Part shown: in pieces, positions 43,475 through 52,049 of the stretch
Layout of the letters: every line of letters begins with the position of its first letter
Position numbering within the stretch: the stretch's first letter is position 1
Source: an uncultured Bacteroides sp.
GTDB lineage: Bacteria; Bacteroidota; Bacteroidia; Bacteroidales; Bacteroidaceae
NCBI GenBank assembly: GCA_944320865.1
Contig: CALUJC010000022.1
Coordinates: forward strand, 1-54,051
Length of the DNA stretch: 54,051 nt
Reading direction: 5' to 3'
Program-made: the position numbers and the translations under genes
Notes under the pieces: generated by a model
Databases searched by the model: none
Told to the model about the DNA's origin: nothing
Seen by the model: the letters and a program-made list of their open reading frames with translations, nothing else

Positions 43475-44401
43475 ATGAGTGTAGCGCCCGATAAGTGGGG
43501 AATCATCTACAACCCCAAAGCCGGCACCCGCAAGGTGCAAAAACGCTGGAAGTCCATCAAGGAATACATGGACAAGCAAGGCGTGGATTACGATTACATC
43601 CAGTCGGAAGGATTCGGCTCAGTAGAACGGTTGGCAGGCATATTGGCCAACAACGGCTACCGCACCATTGTGGTCGTGGGGGGCGACGGCGCACTGAACG
43701 ATGCCATCAACGGCATCATGCACTCCGACGCACCCTGCAAAACCGATATCGCTTTGGGCATCATACCCAACGGAATAGGAAATGACTTTGCCAAATATTG
43801 GGGCATGGACACCGACTACAAGCAGGCGGTGAAGTGCATCATGAACGGAAGACGACGCAAGATTGACGTGGGCACTTGCCAGTATTACGACGGACAAGGA
43901 CACGTGACACGCTACTTCCTCAACGCCATCAACATCGGCCTGGGTGCAAGGATTGTGAAGATTACCGACCAGTGCAAACGCTTCTGGGGCGTGAAATACC
44001 TGTCATACCTCATGGCCTTCATCTCGCTCATCTTCGAGCGCAAACTTTACCGCATGCACCTCAAGGTGAACGACGAGCACATTCGCGGCCGCATCATGAC
44101 CGTATGCGTGGGCAGTGCCTGGGGGTGGGGACAGCTGCCCAGCGCGGTGCCCTACAACGGCTGGCTCGACGTGTCCGTCATCTACCGCCCCGAACTGCGC
44201 CAGCTATGGCCGGGCCTGTGGATGCTGATGCGGGGGCGCATACTGAACAACAAGCTCGTCCGCCCCTACCGCACGCGCCAGGTCAAGGTGCTGCGCGCAC
44301 AGAGTACCGCCGTCGACCTGGACGGGCGCCTGCTGCCCCGACACTTCCCGCTGACCATCGGCATACTGCCCGAAGCCATCACCCTCATCATCCCCGACTG
44401 A
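43475..44401 (+). CDS. Diacylglycerol/lipid kinase family protein
   Basis: The 308-residue soluble enzyme of the DAGK catalytic family begins KWGIIYNPKAGTRKVQKRW (nucleotide-binding start), has the VVVGGDGALNDAINGI motif (GGDG at residues 69-72) and the conserved GIIPNGIGNDFAKYWG. The C-terminal part keeps the beta sandwich and AVDLDGRLLPRHFPLTI ending. These kinases phosphorylate diacylglycerol, sphingoid bases or related lipids. Bacteroides make sphingolipids, so a sphingosine-kinase-like role is possible but not shown. It is the last gene of the run from 39928. Its codons are clearly more GC-rich than those of the glycan locus. Confidence 0.9.
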   Translation: MSVAPDKWGIIYNPKAGTRKVQKRWKSIKEYMDKQGVDYDYIQSEGFGSVERLAGILANNGYRTIVVVGGDGALNDAINGIMHSDAPCKTDIALGIIPNGIGNDFAKYWGMDTDYKQAVKCIMNGRRRKIDVGTCQYYDGQGHVTRYFLNAINIGLGARIVKITDQCKRFWGVKYLSYLMAFISLIFERKLYRMHLKVNDEHIRGRIMTVCVGSAWGWGQLPSAVPYNGWLDVSVIYRPELRQLWPGLWMLMRGRILNNKLVRPYRTRQVKVLRAQSTAVDLDGRLLPRHFPLTIGILPEAITLIIPD

Positions 44402-44466
44402 CGAATGTCCCACCTGACACCCCGCGAAGTACCACGCAGGCAGGGTCGGACGTGCATCTTGCCGCC

Positions 44467-44554
44467 CGTCCCATTCCAATGGGACGATCGTCCCACTCCA
44501 GTGGGACAGTCGTCTTACTCCAGTGGGACGGTCGTCTCACTGCAGTGGGACACC
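44467..44554. repeat. Tandem array, four palindromic units of 22 bp
   Basis: Units start at 44467, 44489, 44511 and 44533 without spacers. Each contains an 18-base dyad of the form GTCCCAYTCCARTGGGAC. In unit 1 the inner pair is T-A (CATT/AATG); in units 2-4 it is C-G (CACT/AGTG), so both arms changed together. Remaining differences in units 3 and 4 keep G-U pairs. The rest of the 329-base gap (44402-44730) holds no clear promoter or gene. Confidence 0.85.
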
Positions 44555-44730
44555 TTGCAAGGTGCGGCAAAAACGATGACAAAGTACGGGAAAAGCCAAG
44601 CCAAGGCACAGGAAAGAAGGCGGCAAGACAGAGAAAAAAAATGCACGCCTCCATGTGATTTACGCCGATGCCCGCCGACTGATAGGGCATGAATAGACGA
44701 TAAATGTTCAACCAAAAAAACGATAAGACA

Positions 44731-47559
44731 ATGAAACATCTATTGAAAACCTTTAGCCTGGCCGTGCTCGCCATAGGATGCAGCCTGACGCAAGTATTGG
44801 CACAGCAACTCCCCCCCCTGCCCGCCGACCCCGCCGTGCGCATCGGCAAGCTGGACAACGGACTGACTTACTACATCCGCCACAACGAGCTGCCTGCCGA
44901 CCGGGCCGACTTCTACATCGCGCAGAAGGTAGGCTCCATACAGGAGGAACAAAACCAACTGGGATTGGCCCACTTCCTGGAGCACATGTGCTTCAACGGC
45001 ACCACACACTTCCCCGGTGACGCCCTCCGCCACTACCTGGAGACCATCGGCGTGAAGTTCGGCGAAAACCTCAATGCCTACACCTCGGTGGAAGAGACGG
45101 TATACAACATCAGCAATGTGCCCGTGCAGACGCCGGGAGCCATCGACTCGTGCCTCCTCATCCTGCACGACTGGAGCAACGACCTCACGCTCGACCCCAA
45201 GGAAATTGACAAAGAGCGCGGCGTCATCAACGAAGAGTGGCGCATGCGCATGACGGCCGACCAGCGCCTGCTCGAAAAGGCACTGCCCGTGCTCTTCGCC
45301 GGCACGAAGTATGCCACCTGCTTCCCCATCGGCACGATGGACGTGGTGATGAACTTCCCCTACCAAGCGCTGCGCGACTACTATGAAAAGTGGTACCGCC
45401 CCGACCTGCAAGGCCTCGTCATCGTGGGCGATGTGGACGTAGATGCTGTGGAAGCCAAAATCAAGCAGATGTTTGCCGACATCCCCGCCCAGCCCGATGC
45501 CGCCAAACGCGAGTACTACCCCATCCCCGACAACAAGGAACCTATTATATATATAGGTAAAGACAAGGAGCAACCCTACGTGCAGGCCATCATCATGTGC
45601 AAGCACGACGTCACCCCCGACGAGCAGAAGAACAACGCAGGCTACCTCATGGAGCTCTATGCCAAGAACCTCATCAGCAACATGCTCTACGCCCGCCTCA
45701 ACGAGCTGATGCAGACCGCCAACCCGCCCTACATAGCCGCCGGAGCATATGACAACTCCATCCTGGGCGTCACCAAGACGAAAGCCGCCTTTACCGGCGT
45801 GGCCGTCTGCCAGGAGAACAACATCAAGCAAGGCTTCACCGCCGTGCTGCGCGAAATGGAGCGCGCCCGCCGCTTCGGCTTCACCGAGAGCGAGTATGCC
45901 CGCGCCCGTGCCGAGTTCCTCCGCCAGATAGAGTCGCTGTACAACGAACGCGACAAGCGCCGCAACGACCAGTTCGTCAACGAGTATGTCCGCCTCTTCC
46001 TCGACAACGAGCCCGCACCGGGCATTGAGACCGAATACGCCCTCTACAACCAACTGGCACCTGCCATCCCGGTAGACCTCATCAACAAGCTCATGCCCAC
46101 ATTGATGCCCGAAGACAACCGCCTCGTAGTCTTCATGGCCCCCGATAAGGAAGGCCTTGCCCTCCCCACCGAAGCCGACCTCAAGGCCTGGATGCAGGAA
46201 GTAGCCGCCGAAACACTCGAGCCCTATGTAGACAAGGTATCCAACGAACCGCTGATGAAGGAAGCCCCCAAGGGCGGCCAGATTGTTTCGGAAACGCAAG
46301 ATGACAAGCTTGGCACCGTAAACCTCACACTCTCCAACGGCGTGAAGGTCATCATCAAGAAGACCGACTTCAAGGCCGACCAGATACTGATGAAAGGCGT
46401 CAGCCTCGGTGGAAGCTCCTTGTTCCCCGACAGTGAGGTCATCAATATCGAAGGACTGGATGCTGTCAGCGTAGGAGGCTTGGGCAACTTCAATGCCATC
46501 GACCTGGAGAAGGTGTTGGCAGGCAAGAAGGCCAGCGTCAGCTTCGGCATCGGCGACAAGACCGAGACCGTCAATGGTTCGTGCTCGCCCAAGGACTTCG
46601 AGACCATGATGCAGCTCACCTACCTTACCTTCACTGCCCCGCGCCGTGACGACGAGGCCTTTGCCTCCTTCAAGAACCGTGCCCGCGCCTCGCTCGAAAA
46701 CCAGGAGATGGACCCCATGACCGCCTTCAGCGACAGCATAACCTATGCCCTCAACATGGGACACCCGCGTACCCTGCGCCTCAAAGCCGACCAGATTGAC
46801 CGGATGGACTACAACAAGATTCTGGCCATGTACAACGACCGCTACCAGGATGCCGGCGACTTCACCTTCATCCTCGTGGGCAACGTGGATGTGGAGGCCA
46901 TGAAGCCCCTCATTGCCACCTACCTGGGCGGGCTGCCTGCCACCGGGCGCAAGGAGACATTCAAGGACAACCACATCGAGTGGCGCAAGGGCGAGTACAA
47001 GAACGTATTCAACCGCCCGCAAGAAACGCCGAAGGCCACCAACTTCGTGTGCTACACCGGAACATGCGACTACACGCTGAAGAACACCGTGCTGATGGAC
47101 ATGCTGGGACAGATACTCGACATCGTCTACACCGCCACCGTGCGCGAAGATGAAGGCGGAGCCTACAGCGTCTTTGCAGGAGGCAACCTCAACAAGTATC
47201 CTACACCCAGGGCTGGCTTGCAGATTATCTTCGAGACCGCACCAGAGAAGCGTGAGCGTATGATGGAAATCATCTTCGCACAACTGGAGAACATCGCCAA
47301 GAACGGTCCCAAGGCCGAAGACCTGGCCAAAGTGAAGGAATTCATACTGAAGAAGCACGCCGAAGACCTGAAGGAGAATCGCTACTGGCTGAGTACATTA
47401 GACGAGATATTCTACACCGGCATGAACCCTGCAGACGGATACGAGCAAGTGGTGGAAAGCATCACTGCGGAAGACATCCGACTGTTCACCGCCAACCTGC
47501 TGGACCAGGGCAACGAAATAGAGGTCTCAATGGTTTCGGAAGGAACAGAGGCTAAGTAA
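44731..47559 (+). CDS. M16 family zinc metalloprotease (pitrilysin-like), exported
   Basis: This 942-residue exported peptidase has tandem M16 units. The signal region ends near Ala24-Gln25 (an AIGC at residues 14-17 could instead be a lipobox). The zinc motif HFLEH is at His81, Glu84 and His85, with the third ligand in DKERGVINEEW. The second, catalytically inactive half begins near KLGTVNLTLSNGVKVIIKK and keeps an M16 C-terminal domain. Such proteins degrade peptides in the periplasm. The preferred ATG at 44731 is preceded by AAGACA; an ATG at 44704 would add nine residues. The large antisense frame opposite it is a codon-bias shadow. It is followed by a terminator at 47573. Confidence 0.93.
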   Translation: MKHLLKTFSLAVLAIGCSLTQVLAQQLPPLPADPAVRIGKLDNGLTYYIRHNELPADRADFYIAQKVGSIQEEQNQLGLAHFLEHMCFNGTTHFPGDALRHYLETIGVKFGENLNAYTSVEETVYNISNVPVQTPGAIDSCLLILHDWSNDLTLDPKEIDKERGVINEEWRMRMTADQRLLEKALPVLFAGTKYATCFPIGTMDVVMNFPYQALRDYYEKWYRPDLQGLVIVGDVDVDAVEAKIKQMFADIPAQPDAAKREYYPIPDNKEPIIYIGKDKEQPYVQAIIMCKHDVTPDEQKNNAGYLMELYAKNLISNMLYARLNELMQTANPPYIAAGAYDNSILGVTKTKAAFTGVAVCQENNIKQGFTAVLREMERARRFGFTESEYARARAEFLRQIESLYNERDKRRNDQFVNEYVRLFLDNEPAPGIETEYALYNQLAPAIPVDLINKLMPTLMPEDNRLVVFMAPDKEGLALPTEADLKAWMQEVAAETLEPYVDKVSNEPLMKEAPKGGQIVSETQDDKLGTVNLTLSNGVKVIIKKTDFKADQILMKGVSLGGSSLFPDSEVINIEGLDAVSVGGLGNFNAIDLEKVLAGKKASVSFGIGDKTETVNGSCSPKDFETMMQLTYLTFTAPRRDDEAFASFKNRARASLENQEMDPMTAFSDSITYALNMGHPRTLRLKADQIDRMDYNKILAMYNDRYQDAGDFTFILVGNVDVEAMKPLIATYLGGLPATGRKETFKDNHIEWRKGEYKNVFNRPQETPKATNFVCYTGTCDYTLKNTVLMDMLGQILDIVYTATVREDEGGAYSVFAGGNLNKYPTPRAGLQIIFETAPEKRERMMEIIFAQLENIAKNGPKAEDLAKVKEFILKKHAEDLKENRYWLSTLDEIFYTGMNPADGYEQVVESITAEDIRLFTANLLDQGNEIEVSMVSEGTEAK

Positions 47560-47572
47560 CCAACCATCCACT

Positions 47573-47619
47573 CCCCTTGGAGCCTCCCCCTGCGGACAGG
47601 TTCCAAGGGGATTCTTTTT
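47573..47619 (+). terminator. Rho-independent terminator after the M16 protease gene
   Basis: Arms CCCCTTGGA (47573-47581) and TCCAAGGGG (47602-47610) pair perfectly, followed by TTCTTTTT. The stem ends 24 bases before the next ATG, so the ABC permease gene probably starts within or just after this region, or reads through. Confidence 0.8.
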
Positions 47620-47633
47620 CCACTATACGCACT

Positions 47634-49124
47634 ATGAACTTATTCATTGAACTGCGCCGCCACGGCAAACTGTCTGACAAGAGACACCCTATGTATGAGA
47701 AGAACCGTTTCGGACGACTGTGGATGTACCTCATGGCCATATTCTGGGCGGGCTACCTCATCTTCTTCGGCACCCTGTTCGCCTTTGTCATGCAGGACGA
47801 GGCACGCGAGCCATACCACATCATCAACTCCGGACTGGTGTTCTTCCTCATACTGGACTTCATGATACGCTTCCCCTTCCAGAAGACGCCTACGCAGGAG
47901 GTGAAGCCCTACCTGTTGCTACCCGTGCGCCGGCGGCGGGTCATCGACTTCCTGCTGCTGCGCTCGGGCCTGAGCGGATTCAACCTGGTGTGGCTGTTCT
48001 TCTTCGTGCCCTTTGCCACGTTCACCGTGGTGCGCTTCTACGGCGTGGGCGGACTGCTGGGCTACTGCCTGGGCATCTGGCTGCTGATGGTGCTGAACAA
48101 CTATTGGTTCCTGCTGTGCCGCACGCTGATGAACGAACGCCTCGCGTGGGTGCTGCTGCCACTGGCCGTGTACGGAGCGGTGATAGCCGCCATGTTCGTG
48201 CCGGACGACTGCCCGCTATTCGACTGGTCCACCGACCTGGGCGAGTGCTTCATCACGGGCAACGGGCTGGCCTACCTGGGCGTGCTGGCCTGCATCGCGC
48301 TGATGTGGTGGCTGAACCGCACGCTGATGGCACGCCTCATCTACGCCGAGCTGAACAAGACGGAGGACACGCGGGTCAGGCACCTGTCGGAGTACCGCTT
48401 CCTGGACCGCTATGGCGAGGTGGGCGAATACATGCGCCTGGAGCTGAAGCTGATGCTGCGCAACAAGGTGTGCAAGACCGCCCTGCGCACGGGCATCCTG
48501 GTGGTCGTCATGTTCAGCCTGCTGATGAGCTTCACCGATGCCTACGACGGCGGCTTCATGAAGAGCTTCATCCTGGTGTACAACTTCACCATCTTCGGCA
48601 TACTGTTCCTCAACGCCATCATGAGCTACGAGGGCAACTACATCGACGGGCTGATGAGCCGCAAGGAGGCCATCTACTCGCTGCTCCGTGCCAAGTACAT
48701 CGTCTACGGGCTGGGCATCCTCATACCCCTGCTGCTGATGGTGCCCGCCATGGCTACCGGCAAGGTGACCGTACTCAGCTGCCTCTCCGTGGCCGTGTTC
48801 ACCGTGGGGTGCATATACTGCTGCCTGTTCCAGATGGCGGTGTACAACACGCGCACCATCGACCTCAACGCCAAGATGACCAGCCGCAACAGCATGGGCA
48901 CGGGGCTGCAGAACCTCATCAGCATCCTGGCCTTCGGCGGACCGCTGGCCGTGAAGGCCGTGCTCGACGCACTGCTCCCCGCCCCCGCAGGCGACTGGCT
49001 GCTGCTGGCCATAGGCTTGGGCTTCATACTGACCTCCAGGCTGTGGCTGAGGAACATATACAGCCGCTTCATGGCACGGAGGTACAAGAACATGGAAGGC
49101 TTCCGCGACAGCCGGCAAGGCTGA
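47634..49124 (+). CDS. DUF5687 family ABC transporter permease
   Basis: The 496-residue membrane protein has about 11-12 hydrophobic segments and matches the Bacteroidetes DUF5687 family, seen in the N-terminus MNLFIELRRHGKLSDKRHPMYEKNRF and in FFLILDFMIRFPFQKTPTQEVKPYLLLPVRRRRVIDFLLL. A later charged loop, EYMRLELKLMLRNKVCK, precedes the second membrane half. It forms an ABC exporter with the ATPase encoded after the 23-bp repeat array; the substrate is unknown. The ATG at 47634 is chosen because the earlier part of the frame crosses the terminator. Codon use is strongly GC-rich. No Shine-Dalgarno sequence is evident. Confidence 0.88.
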   Translation: MNLFIELRRHGKLSDKRHPMYEKNRFGRLWMYLMAIFWAGYLIFFGTLFAFVMQDEAREPYHIINSGLVFFLILDFMIRFPFQKTPTQEVKPYLLLPVRRRRVIDFLLLRSGLSGFNLVWLFFFVPFATFTVVRFYGVGGLLGYCLGIWLLMVLNNYWFLLCRTLMNERLAWVLLPLAVYGAVIAAMFVPDDCPLFDWSTDLGECFITGNGLAYLGVLACIALMWWLNRTLMARLIYAELNKTEDTRVRHLSEYRFLDRYGEVGEYMRLELKLMLRNKVCKTALRTGILVVVMFSLLMSFTDAYDGGFMKSFILVYNFTIFGILFLNAIMSYEGNYIDGLMSRKEAIYSLLRAKYIVYGLGILIPLLLMVPAMATGKVTVLSCLSVAVFTVGCIYCCLFQMAVYNTRTIDLNAKMTSRNSMGTGLQNLISILAFGGPLAVKAVLDALLPAPAGDWLLLAIGLGFILTSRLWLRNIYSRFMARRYKNMEGFRDSRQG

Positions 49125-49133
49125 CCCGAAACC

Positions 49134-49400
49134 GACCCTCAAGGGTTGACGATGCTGACCCTTAAGGGTAGACGGCACAGACCCTTAAGGGTTGAAAGCG
49201 ATGACCCTTAAGGGTTGAAGGCGATGACCCTTAAGGGTTGAAGGTACCGACCTCTTGACCTCGATGGCATCGACCTCTTGACCTCGACGGCATCGACCTC
49301 TTGACCTCGACGGAACCTCCGCCTATACCGACCCGACGCCTCCGCCTATGCCGACCCGACGTCACCGCCTATGCCGACCTGACGTCGCCGCCTATGCCGA
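49134..49400. repeat. Composite minisatellite with 23-bp period (about 11.5 units, three unit types)
   Basis: Five units from 49134 carry ACCCTTAAGGGT, a perfect 12-base palindrome (one base altered in the first). Three units from 49249 carry GACCTCTTGACCTCGA. Three and a half units from 49318 carry CCGCCTATRCCGACC. All units are 23 bp with no spacer, and the phase continues through both changes of unit type. The array fills most of the 319-base gap between the ABC permease and its ATPase and lies 43 bases before the ATPase start. Confidence 0.9.
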
Positions 49401-49443
49401 GCAAAAGGCACTTTATACAACAGAAAACAACAACGACAAGAAT

Positions 49444-50229
49444 ATGATAACAATCAACAACTTACAGAAACATTTCGGCTCGAAGACGGCCATCGACATC
49501 GAGCACTACGACATTGCCCAGGGCGACATGCTCGGCCTGGTGGGCAACAACGGCGCGGGAAAGACCACCCTGTTCCGCCTCATGCTCGACCTGCTGCAAG
49601 CCGACCGGGGTGCCGTCACCATCGACGGCATCGACGTGAGCAAGAGCGAGGACTGGAAGGCCACCACGGGCGCCTTTATCGACGACAGCTTCTTGATAGA
49701 CTATCTCACGCCCGAGGAGTACTTCTACTTCATCGGACGCATGTACGGCCTCAAGAAAGACGAGGTGGACAGCCGCCTGCAACCCTTCGAGCGATTCATG
49801 AACGGCGAAGTGCTGGGACAGAAGAAGTTCATCCGCAACTACTCCATGGGCAACAAGCAGAAGATAGGCATCATCTCCGCCATGCTGCACCAGCCCCGGC
49901 TGCTCATACTGGACGAACCCTTCAACTTCCTCGACCCCTCCAGCCAGTCCATCATCAAGCACCTGCTGAAGCGCTACAACGAGGAGCACCGGGCCACCGT
50001 CATCATCTCCAGCCACAACCTCAACCACACGGTAGACATCTGCCCCCGCATCGCCCTGCTGGAGCACGGCGTCATCATCCGCGACCTGCAGAACCGCGAC
50101 AACTCCGCCGAGCGCGAGCTCGAAGCCTACTTCAACCTGGCCGTCGAGGAGGAGATACGCGAGGAACAGGCAGAAGACACTGAACAACCAGAAGTACAAA
50201 CCGATAACAATAACACCGAACAACAATGA
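49444..50229 (+). CDS. ABC transporter ATP-binding protein
   Basis: The 261-residue cytoplasmic ATPase partners the DUF5687 permease upstream. Walker A is GNNGAGKT (residues 34-41). The ABC signature region reads RNYSMGNKQKIG, where the usual SGGQ is replaced by SMGN as in many exporter ATPases of this type. Walker B is LLILDEPFNFLDP and the switch histidine lies in IISSHNLNHTVD. A C-terminal tail rich in Glu, Gln and Asn (from about residue 230) is outside the nucleotide-binding fold. The frame extends back through part of the repeat array, but conserved sequence begins at 49444. Its stop overlaps the TraB-like gene start by 4 bases (ATGA). Confidence 0.93.
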   Translation: MITINNLQKHFGSKTAIDIEHYDIAQGDMLGLVGNNGAGKTTLFRLMLDLLQADRGAVTIDGIDVSKSEDWKATTGAFIDDSFLIDYLTPEEYFYFIGRMYGLKKDEVDSRLQPFERFMNGEVLGQKKFIRNYSMGNKQKIGIISAMLHQPRLLILDEPFNFLDPSSQSIIKHLLKRYNEEHRATVIISSHNLNHTVDICPRIALLEHGVIIRDLQNRDNSAERELEAYFNLAVEEEIREEQAEDTEQPEVQTDNNNTEQQ

Positions 50230-51113
50230 AACTAAAAACTCTTACCACCCTCGTGCTCCTCATGACCATTGCTCTGGGAGCCAATGCACAACTTCTGTGG
50301 AAAATCTCCGGCAACGGGCTGCAGCAGCCCTCGTACATCTTCGGCACCTACCACCTTTCGCCCCTCAGCATCACCGACAGCATTGCCTCCCTGCCCCAGG
50401 CCATGGCCGATGCCCGGCAAGTGTATGGCGAAGTGGTGATGGCCGACATGATGAAGCCCGAGTACCTCGCCAGTATGCAACAGCAGATGATGCTGCCCAA
50501 GGACACCACCCTGCAAAGCCTCTTCACCCCCGAGGAACTCGAAACCGTGTCCCAAGCCGTGAAGGAATACCTGCAGGTAGACATCGCCATGCTGGGCATG
50601 CTGAAGCCGGCCGCCCTCTACCAGCAACTCACCGTGCTGTTCTGCGTGAAGCATACACCCGGCTTCAACCCGCAGGAGCAACTGGACACCTACTTCCAGC
50701 AAGAGGCCGCCAAGCAAGGCAAGAAGGTGGGCGGACTGGAAACGGTACAGTCGCAAGTAGACATTCTGTTCAACAAGCCCCTCCGCCGCCAGGCACAGGA
50801 CTTGTACTGCTTCGTCAGCGACCCCGACAAGGCCGACCGGCAGATGAAGGAACTCGTGGCCGCCTATGCCGCCCAAGACCTGGACAAGATGCTCCGGCTG
50901 ATGGAGGAAAAAGAAGGCACCTCGTGCGACCCTACCCCCGAAGACATGGACCAGCTGCTCTACAACCGCAACACGGCCTGGGTGGCACAGATGCCCGCCA
51001 TCATGCAAGCAGCCCCCACCCTCTTCGTCGTAGGAGCCGGACACCTGCCCGGCGACAAGGGCGTACTTGCCCTGCTGAAACAACAAGGATACACAGTGGA
51101 GGCCATGCCATGA
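50226..51113 (+). CDS. TraB/GumN family protein, exported
   Basis: The 295-residue protein has a signal peptide (MKLKTLTTLVLLMTIALGANAQ) and a TraB/GumN (Tiki-like) domain. The two metal-binding GxxH motifs appear as FGTYHLSP near the N-terminus and VVGAGHLPGDKGV near the C-terminus. The domain is related to Tiki metalloproteases; bacterial members are mostly uncharacterised and may be proteases or have other roles. It overlaps the ABC ATPase by 4 bases and the HAD gene by 4 bases, making a tightly coupled three-gene set. Confidence 0.9.
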   Translation: MKLKTLTTLVLLMTIALGANAQLLWKISGNGLQQPSYIFGTYHLSPLSITDSIASLPQAMADARQVYGEVVMADMMKPEYLASMQQQMMLPKDTTLQSLFTPEELETVSQAVKEYLQVDIAMLGMLKPAALYQQLTVLFCVKHTPGFNPQEQLDTYFQQEAAKQGKKVGGLETVQSQVDILFNKPLRRQAQDLYCFVSDPDKADRQMKELVAAYAAQDLDKMLRLMEEKEGTSCDPTPEDMDQLLYNRNTAWVAQMPAIMQAAPTLFVVGAGHLPGDKGVLALLKQQGYTVEAMP

Positions 51114-51757
51114 TGAAGCAGTACACCACCTACCTCTTCGACTTCGACTACACGCTGGCCGACTCCTCGCGCGGCATCGTCACCTGCTTCCGCCACGTGC
51201 TCGACCGCCACGGCTTCACCGCCGTGACCGACGACGCCATCAAGCGCACCATAGGCAAGACGCTGGAAGACTCCTTCGCCCTGCTCACCGGCATCGGTGA
51301 CCCCGCGCAGCTGGCCGCCTTCAAGAGCGAGTACGTCAAGGAAGCCGACGTGCACATGACGGCCAACACCGTGCTCTACCTCGAGACCAAGTCCGTGCTC
51401 ACCGCCCTGAAGGACGCCGACGCGCTGATAGGCATCATCTCCACCAAGTTCCGCTACCGCATCGAGGAGCTGCTCGCCCTCCACTTCCCGCCCCACTTCT
51501 TCCACCTCATCGTGGGGGGCGAAGACGTGAAGACGCCCAAACCCTCGCCCGAAGGCCTGCTGCTGACCATCCGCGAGCTGCACTCCACCCGTGCCGAAAC
51601 CCTCTACATAGGCGACAGCACCGTCGATGCCGAAACCGCCCGGGCGGCAGGCGTGGACTTTGCCGGAGTGACCCACGGCGTGACCGCCGCCCAGGAGCTG
51701 GCCCGCTACCCCCACGTCAAGATTATGCCCACGCTGGAGGGTCTGCTGGAAGACTGA
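51110..51757 (+). CDS. HAD-superfamily phosphatase (phosphoglycolate phosphatase-like)
   Basis: The 215-residue phosphatase has HAD motif I YLFDFDYTLADSS with nucleophile Asp11 and Asp13, motif II as IISTKFRYR, motif III Lys in EDVKTPKPSPEG, and motif IV IGDSTVDAETARAAG. The cap domain between motif I and II is of the helical PGP/Gph type. Substrates could be phosphoglycolate, a sugar phosphate or a nucleotide. The start ATG (51110) overlaps the TGA of the TraB-like gene; a second ATG follows immediately at 51113. The much longer open frame reaching back to 50297 is a shadow of the TraB-like gene. Confidence 0.92.
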   Translation: MMKQYTTYLFDFDYTLADSSRGIVTCFRHVLDRHGFTAVTDDAIKRTIGKTLEDSFALLTGIGDPAQLAAFKSEYVKEADVHMTANTVLYLETKSVLTALKDADALIGIISTKFRYRIEELLALHFPPHFFHLIVGGEDVKTPKPSPEGLLLTIRELHSTRAETLYIGDSTVDAETARAAGVDFAGVTHGVTAAQELARYPHVKIMPTLEGLLED

Positions 51758-51830
51758 GGCAAAGGCAAGAGAAAGCCCGCGCCTTGCCCGTACATAGCCC
51801 CGACATGGGCCTTGCAAAGCCGGCGCGGTG

Positions 51831-51896
51831 GCGATACTACCCCAGCGGGCGGGCGATACTACGCCCGGTCGGTAGCGATACTACCCCACCGGGCGA
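51831..51896. repeat. Tandem array, three units of 22 bp, upstream of rplU
   Basis: GCGATACTAC recurs at 51831, 51853 and 51875, each followed by a variable GC-rich stretch ending near CGGGCG or CGGT. Local dyads surround the core, for example GGTAGCGATACTACC (51871-51885) and CGGGCG...CGCCCG (51847-51868). The array ends 29 bases before the rplU -33 box. Upstream, CCCGCGCC (51777-51784) and GGCGCGG (51822-51828) form a further hairpin after the HAD gene. Confidence 0.75.
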
Positions 51897-51925
51897 AAAA
51901 ACCGGCAGGAAAATGCAGGAAATAC

Positions 51926-51956
51926 TTGCCTGTTTCGCAGGAAAGCAGTACCTTTG
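51926..51956 (+). promoter_or_regulatory. rplU-rpmA promoter
   Basis: TTG (51926-51928), 20 bp and TACCTTTG (51949-51956) form a consensus promoter. It implies a 5' leader of about 85 nt before rplU, long enough for autogenous control, although I see no named leader motif. Confidence 0.7.
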
Positions 51957-52049
51957 CAGCCGATTATTCCGCAACGGGTTCGAAGAAGCGCCTTCCAAGT
52001 GATTGGGAGCCACCCGCCGGAGCTAACTTTATACAATATACATAACGAA

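Noticed and set aside
44740-47358. 872-codon open frame antisense to the M16 protease
   Set aside because: It is opposite a gene with intact zinc motifs and strong GC3 bias, which removes stops on the other strand. Its translation is low-complexity (rich in Val, Gly, Leu, His) with no recognisable domain.
47720-49165. 481-codon frame overlapping the DUF5687 permease
   Set aside because: It is a frame-shifted shadow with Arg/Pro/His-rich composition and no membrane pattern; the permease frame has clear helices.
49134-49400. Possible CRISPR array
   Set aside because: Units are contiguous without unique spacers, the period is only 23 bp, and there are no cas genes in the window.
50297-51109. 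271-codon extension upstream of the HAD phosphatase
   Set aside because: It is the out-of-frame shadow of the TraB-like gene; HAD homology begins at 51110.
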